DNA of 64,000 bases from Xanthoparmelia taractica (lineage: Eukaryota > Ascomycota > Lecanoromycetes > Lecanorales > Parmeliaceae): positions 105,490 through 169,489 of the forward strand of contig MU853194.1 of the NCBI GenBank assembly GCA_033085395.1, in the 5' to 3' direction. The notes under the pieces were generated by a model. The model was not told the DNA's origin and made no database searches. It saw only the letters and a list, made by a program, of their open reading frames with translations. The position numbers and the translations under genes were made by a program. Positions 59,827 to 64,000 of this stretch are shown piece after piece; within the stretch, counting starts at the first letter, position 1, and each line of letters starts with the position of its first letter.

Positions 59827-60306
59827 ATGGCATCCCTCCTCGTCGCCACAACCCTCCTAACCTACACCTCCATCAAATCCTCCCGCGCCAAGCGCCGCGC
59901 CGAAAAACAACACCACCAACAGCGCACCGACGCCCGCTTCGCGGAACTGGAAAAAGAGAACGCGGCGAGGATTCAGAGGTTGCAGGGGGGGACGTGTTTT
60001 TGTCGGGATAGCGATTGGAGGGGTGGGGGGTGTGAGGGGTATCATGGGCGGGAAGCGGAGGGGTTGATGAAGACGGGGGAGGTGAGGACAGGGGAGGTGG
60101 ATGCTAGAGGGAGAGGGAGGGGTGAGGGAGAAGGGAAGAGGGATATAGGTGATAAAGGGGAGGAGGATGGGGATGAGGAGAGGAGGAGGATTAATGAGGA
60201 GAGGAGAAGGAGGATGAGGGCGGGGGGGTTTACGAATCGGGTGCTTAGGAGAAAGGGGAGGGGGAATAGTGGTGGTAGTCGGGCTGGGGAGGTTGTTGTT
60301 AGTTGA
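59827..60306 (+). CDS. Small basic hypothetical protein
   Basis: 159-aa frame from ATG 59827 (MASLLVATTLLTYTSIKSS). It starts with a short hydrophobic stretch, then a basic helical region (RAKRRAEKQHHQQR...FAELEKENAARIQRL) that could form a coiled coil, then Gly/Arg/Glu-rich low-complexity sequence. Strand composition flips from C-rich to G-rich at about 59980. No family recognised. The frame is open further upstream to 59596, but the C-rich part looks like 5' UTR. Confidence 0.5.
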   Translation: MASLLVATTLLTYTSIKSSRAKRRAEKQHHQQRTDARFAELEKENAARIQRLQGGTCFCRDSDWRGGGCEGYHGREAEGLMKTGEVRTGEVDARGRGRGEGEGKRDIGDKGEEDGDEERRRINEERRRRMRAGGFTNRVLRRKGRGNSGGSRAGEVVVS

Positions 60307-60543
60307 AGGTTGCTTGTTGTACAAAGCATTGTATCATGGATAGCGTCTGGGTTGGATATAAAGCAGGTTACGAGGATAGGGAGTACGAGGAATAAGCACG
60401 TTCAAGAGCGTTCTCAGGAAATATCTAGCTTTTCGAGACAGTATCTATGTTAAGCCTTTGTCAGGTAGTAACGATTCAAATACCATGTCTCCTTCACATA
60501 GACCACCAGACTCGCGTTCCTAGCACTAAAATCTGCCATTGCT

Positions 60544-61584
60544 CTAGTATAAACGACGAGGTGGAGACATGGTAGCCTTGATCGTCAGGCTGCCGACGTT
60601 CTGCCAGCCTTTCTTGAGCAGGGAGACTAGGTAATTGATAGCCAGCATAATGTTGCCGATGAGTTCATCCTCCGTCATCCCAACATTGCCCACGGCGACT
60701 CCCATACACAAGACCTTCTTTAGCTGGAATTTGATCGTCGACTTGACCTCGATCACCTTGGTGTTCAGATCTTCCGCATGCGAAATAGGCGCAGGGAATT
60801 TGCCAGCTGCGACATCACAGTTAAATTAGCCAATGGTCTAATGATGCTCCGACTCGAAAGTACTTGTGGGAGAATTACCTTTTGAAAGACCAGGTCCTAA
60901 GAGGCGGGGGATCTGTTTGATCAATGTCTCCGAAGCGAGGAATGCTGACGATCCAGTATTAGTCCTTCGAGGCATGTTCTGTTGCTCGAGGCGGCAACGG
61001 GGTTCAAGCCCGGTTCTGCCCAACTGTACGTACCGTCGTATTTCCGTGCAAGCTTCTTTATGAGTTTCTTATTCTTATTGAGCTTCTTGAGATCATCACT
61101 GGACATGGCATCGGTGCCATGGTGCTTTGCGCGGTCGATGTCATGTTGATCGCCGAGGACACTAGTAAGAGGGAGAAGAGTCAGAGATAGTGCAGTAAGG
61201 AGGGCTGATATCATAATACACACCAGATGCTCACATTGGGACGTGGCACAACAGGTAGTCGAATCGTTCCGGAGCTGCTCTTGCCATTAGACCATGGGCG
61301 CTGAGAAAGAGACAGAGGGTGTGTGCAGACAATCGCTTATCTCGCTGCGGATCGTAGTTCTTCAGGCCAATTTGCAGCTCGACCTGTCATTTGGTCAGAC
61401 ATGAGCATGAGGAAATGAGAATAAAGAGATAAGGAGCGAGAAGCGAGAAGGGAGAAGGGAGAAGGAGAAGGAGGATTGAAGGGAGGTATACCGTTTCAAG
61501 AAAATTACGCTTCTTCTTCTCGGTTGAGTGCTCTAGGAGCTGCTGCACGTTGGTGCGTACGCCGGCGACGGAAATCTTAGACAT
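60544..61584 (-). CDS. RPL10a: 60S ribosomal protein L10a (uL1)
   Basis: Six exons on the minus strand: 61584-61492, 61383-61331, 61274-61224, 61161-61034, 60944-60879, 60806-60544; 217 aa, the standard length. uL1 forms the L1 stalk of the large subunit and guides E-site tRNA. The spliced product reads like fungal L10a throughout: MSKISVAGVRTNVQQLLEHS, ELQIGLKNYDPQRDKRFSG, VPRPNVSICVLGDQHDIDRA, KLNKNKKLIKKLARKYDAF, IKQIPRLLGPGLSKAGKFP, STIKFQLKKVLCMGVAVGNV and SLLKKGWQNVGSLTIK, ending SPPRRLY. Introns are 56-108 nt. The first intron has a pyrimidine/purine-rich segment (GAGAA repeats on the plus strand). Confidence 0.95.
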
Positions 61585-61946
61585 GATCTCGTGTCTTCCA
61601 GAGGTCTCACAAGTAGAGAACTTTGGTGAGGCAGCACAATAGTTGCAGAGATGGAACAGGTACGGTAAGAGGTTAAAAGGTTGACAACCACAAACCAACT
61701 GTGGAGTGAGCCTAGCTAACCGAGCCAATCGTTACTCGTCTCTTAAAGCAGCGCTCATATTGGCAGAGCAAGGCGACAAAATTCTGCCCCTCGCTCAAAG
61801 CGCTGCCTGCTGCTTTAGCCCGCGAGCTGGGTGAGCAGGGGATGCTCACCTTATATCCCTATTGTTATGTGACCTTGCACGTTGCATAGCTTTACGCTTT
61901 ACAGGTAGCTTCTAGTATAGTACGTAGATCTAATCTTCTGGTCGAA

Positions 61947-62120
61947 ATGCTCAATGTGATGAAGAAGCTCCGGCCCAAAGAGCGCCTGCCAGCTCTTATC
62001 GAAGTCGCCGCCCAAAAACTTTCCCCTCCCGATATGGAGATGACCCTCGAAGAAAGAGTACCAGAAGCTTACCTATTTCTTCTAGCTTTGCTCCCGCTTC
62101 ACCTTCAATCCCGAACATAG
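61947..62120 (+). CDS. Possible small protein, 57 aa, unrecognised
   Basis: ATG at 61947, stop TAG at 62118. The product starts MLNVMKKLRPKERLPALIE and has balanced, helix-like composition with a Leu-rich end (YLFLLALLPLHLQSR). The frame is also open for at least ten codons upstream of the ATG. It could be a small gene, an exon of something larger or chance; no family recognised. Confidence 0.25.
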   Translation: MLNVMKKLRPKERLPALIEVAAQKLSPPDMEMTLEERVPEAYLFLLALLPLHLQSRT

Positions 62121-62291
62121 TACAGAGAGTCCGAATTCTCTACCTAATATAGGCAAATTCACTACGATTGCTTGATAGCTGGTATGGCTAGGTGCTTGTC
62201 AGGAGTAGTAGGTAGCCGTTGTCTACGGAATAGTAAAGTCGTACACCTATCACTTGTTCCAGAGAGATTTAAAAAAAAAAAATTCTTGAGA

Positions 62292-62299
62292 CAAAAAAA
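62292..62299 (-). terminator. RNA polymerase III terminator of the tRNA
   Basis: A run of seven T on the minus strand directly downstream of the discriminator base. Confidence 0.75.
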
Positions 62300-62422
62300 T
62301 GAACGTGCACGGGATCGAACCGTGAATCTCTTGATTCGTACTGTGGTACAGGTTAGTAATAGATACTCACTCCCGTCATGGGGAAACGAACGTCAAGCGC
62401 CTTGCCATTGGGCCACACGTCC
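62300..62422 (-). tRNA. tRNA-Arg(ACG) interrupted between positions 32 and 33
   Basis: On the minus strand, exon halves 62422-62392 (31 nt) and 62340-62300 (41 nt) fold into a complete 72-nt cloverleaf when 62391-62341 is removed. The acceptor stem pairs GGACGTG with CACGTTC (one G-U), D arm GCC/GGC, anticodon stem CTTGA/TCAAG with loop CTACGAA (anticodon ACG, U33 present), T arm CACGG/CCGTG with loop TTCGATC, discriminator A. The A box (TGGCCCAATGGC) and B box (GGTTCGATCCC) fit RNA polymerase III promoters, and seven T residues follow at once as terminator. The 51-nt insertion starts GTTCGT, has TACTAAC near its 3' end and finishes CACAG. Standard nuclear tRNA introns sit at 37/38; no alternative boundary there gives a valid loop. 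Confidence 0.8.
62341..62391 (-). other. GT-AG insertion in the tRNA anticodon loop, spliceosomal-intron-like
   Basis: 51 nt between C32 and U33. The first dinucleotide is GT, the last AG; TACTAAC lies at nt 34-40 of the insertion, with the 3' AG 11 nt after it. The length matches the mRNA introns of this window (mostly 49-60 nt). An internal GTGAGT is a second possible donor but does not restore the tRNA. Bases 2-6 (TTCGT) can pair with ACGAA of the anticodon loop. Confidence 0.7.
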
Positions 62423-62850
62423 CTTATTTTGTTGTCACAATTCTCATAATACTATATATATATTACATCAAAAGACCTTGAAAAAAGGACTGTACATTCT
62501 CATGCAGGATTCTGAATCTATTAAATGCTACTTTTCGTATAATAGAAATATTGCACTTCCCCCCCACCTTTTTGGTTATGTACTTGAGATGTACCTACCC
62601 TCTAAGGGGCAGAAGTCTGCCGCAATGAGCTAACGGCCATCCCAGCCATCATATCAGCCCTAAGAAAGGTCTGTTCTACGAAGAGCTATGCCTACTGCGC
62701 ATATGGTTTTAGGCGTCACATATTAGTGTCACGATATTGAAGGACATGTGCGTGAAGCCTTGAGGCTCTCAGGGCTAGCTGTAGGCTAATTCTGGGCATG
62801 GGGCCGAGCATAGAAGGGTTCACCCCCACTGCGGCCACCCGTAGGGCTGA
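62423..62850. other. Transition zone between tRNA and AT-rich block
   Basis: Ordinary to moderately AT-rich sequence with a short TA run at 62451-62462. No gene recognised. Confidence 0.45.
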
Positions 62851-63291
62851 AATATATCAATTTTCAATATATCTAATTAATTACTTACGCACGCTATCGA
62901 ATTAAAAATAATTTTTATTATTTAAAACTAAGCTAGTTTAATTTATATAACATTAACTATTATATCTTATTTTTTATAAAAATTCTCGCTAAACGAATAC
63001 TTTTAACGAGTTTTAAATTTTTAAATTTTATTTAAATTAAAAAGTATTATTAAATAAATAAGAAAGTAATAAAATAGATAATATAGTCTATTATTATTAT
63101 AAGATTATATAAGTAAATAAAGTTTAATATAAAAAAATATTAGAATTAAAGATAAATTGTCACGAAAACGTACTTGCCAAGTCAATCAAGAAATCGACTA
63201 AGGCAAGTGCTTGGCTAACCCTGATTTAGATAGAATTTTCCAACTTAGAATAATTAAGAATTAGATACTTAATTAATTAATTATACACTTA

Positions 63292-63314
63292 TTGCTATTA
63301 TAGTATAATAGCAA
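63292..63314. repeat. Perfect 11-bp inverted repeat with 1-nt centre
   Basis: TTGCTATTATA, G, TATAATAGCAA: the two arms are exact reverse complements, inside the AT-rich block. Confidence 0.7.
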
Positions 63315-63400
63315 CGTTCAAATAGCTATTATTAACTATTTTAGAAGATTCTTTATTATTACTTTATTATTACTTAATTAGTACTTATATATTCGTTAAG

Positions 63401-63425
63401 ATAATTCTTCTTCGCGAAGAATTAT
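63401..63425. repeat. 10-bp inverted repeat with 5-nt loop
   Basis: ATAATTCTTC, TTCGC, GAAGAATTAT: exact arms, with a TTCGCGAA palindrome offset in the middle. Confidence 0.7.
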
Positions 63426-64000
63426 ATTCTATCTAATAAGATTCGTATATAAAATTATCGAAATTCTTACTCGAATAATCGAAATCTCACTGAGTTCGTC
63501 ATTAACCTTATCTCCCTTACGCTTACTATTATTACTATTATCGTTATAACTCACTTATTATTACTACATCACTGTATTACTATTATTATAGATAATATTA
63601 TCGTCGTTTCAAGCACGTTATCGCTTCTTTTAAGCTACTCACCTCACTAAAAAAAAAGAAATATTATACTATTTAATTGCATAATAAGACTTAGTACGAG
63701 CCGGAAAGATCTAATATATTTAGTGAGATATTTCATATTATATCGTATTATATTATATCATGAAAGGGTATTATGAGGGAATTATACTAGATTACTTATA
63801 AAGATATAAGATGGGAAATTACTAATATCATGAAATAATCTAGGAAATTTCTAATATATATAGGGATATTTTATAATATAGATTATTTTCTATATTAGGT
63901 GACGAATAAGATAAGAAAATTCCAGGTTAATATATAAGTTAGGGCGAAATTAGCTTAAGTAATTATTAAACTTCGGCACTTAATAAGTAATATTAAGATA

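Larger units (their letters stand above)
61585..62299. other. Intergenic region upstream of RPL10a, up to the tRNA
   Basis: Contains the RPL10a promoter, a short coding-looking frame (61947-62120, listed separately) and A-rich runs at 62269-62281 and 62292-62299 next to the tRNA 3' end. Confidence 0.45.
62850..64000. repeat. Very AT-rich, RIP-like block (probable degenerate repeat)
   Basis: From about 62850 to the window end the sequence is dominated by A and T, rich in TA and TTA words, without any long open frame, and G or C occur mostly singly. A less AT-rich island (63158-63230) interrupts it. This is the pattern expected after repeat-induced point mutation of a transposable element, although the original element is no longer recognisable. 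It continues beyond the window. Confidence 0.65.

Overview
The window is nuclear DNA from a filamentous ascomycete (Pezizomycotina, most likely Dothideomycetes). The evidence is gene content (Zn(II)2Cys6 regulator, GT90, fungal rhodopsin-like membrane protein, berberine-bridge-like oxidoreductase, PAP1, LEU2, APC10, RPL10a), dense short introns of about 49-70 nt with GT...CTGAC/CTAAC...AG signals, and a very AT-rich, RIP-like block at the right end. All exon models below were built by hand from reading frame, splice motifs and remembered family consensus; none was checked against transcripts or a database.

Layout. 1-12.8 kb: the tail of an acidic protein, a 4 kb gap, a Zn2Cys6 transcription factor (-) whose zinc cluster is assembled from three exons including a 13-nt exon, a 5 kb gap, then the mitochondrial phosphate carrier (+). 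13-25 kb: a conserved tail-anchored-looking protein (+), a MetX-like alpha/beta hydrolase (-) divergent from a flavin-reductase-like protein (+), poly(A) polymerase (-), a short-chain dehydrogenase (+) and a RING protein (+). 26-36.5 kb: a GT90 glycosyltransferase (+), a zinc-finger protein with a tandemly duplicated exon-intron unit (+), a MYND-finger protein (-) and a large disordered Cys-containing protein (+). 37-45.5 kb: a molybdenum-cofactor-sulfurase-like protein ending in a zinc finger (-), an ABCG half transporter (+), APC10/DOC1 (+) convergent with 3-isopropylmalate dehydrogenase (-), which has a Leu3-type CCG-N4-CGG site upstream.

46-64 kb: a broken GMA12-type glycosyltransferase pseudogene (-), a Nudix-like protein with a degenerate Nudix box (+), a secreted FAD oxidoreductase (+), a seven-TM-type rhodopsin-like membrane protein (+), a single-pass membrane protein with a PPPPY motif (+), an AIM3-like actin-patch protein (+), a small basic protein (+), ribosomal protein L10a/uL1 (-), and a tRNA-Arg(ACG) gene (-) at the edge of the AT-rich block.

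The genes are mostly housekeeping genes from unrelated pathways and do not form one biosynthetic cluster. The most unusual object is the tRNA-Arg(ACG) gene. Its anticodon loop is interrupted between positions 32 and 33 by 51 nt that begin with GT, carry a perfect TACTAAC and end in CACAG, which looks like a spliceosomal intron rather than a canonical 37/38 tRNA intron. Second in interest are the zinc-finger gene with the in-frame 165-bp exon duplication and the sulfurase-zinc-finger architecture.
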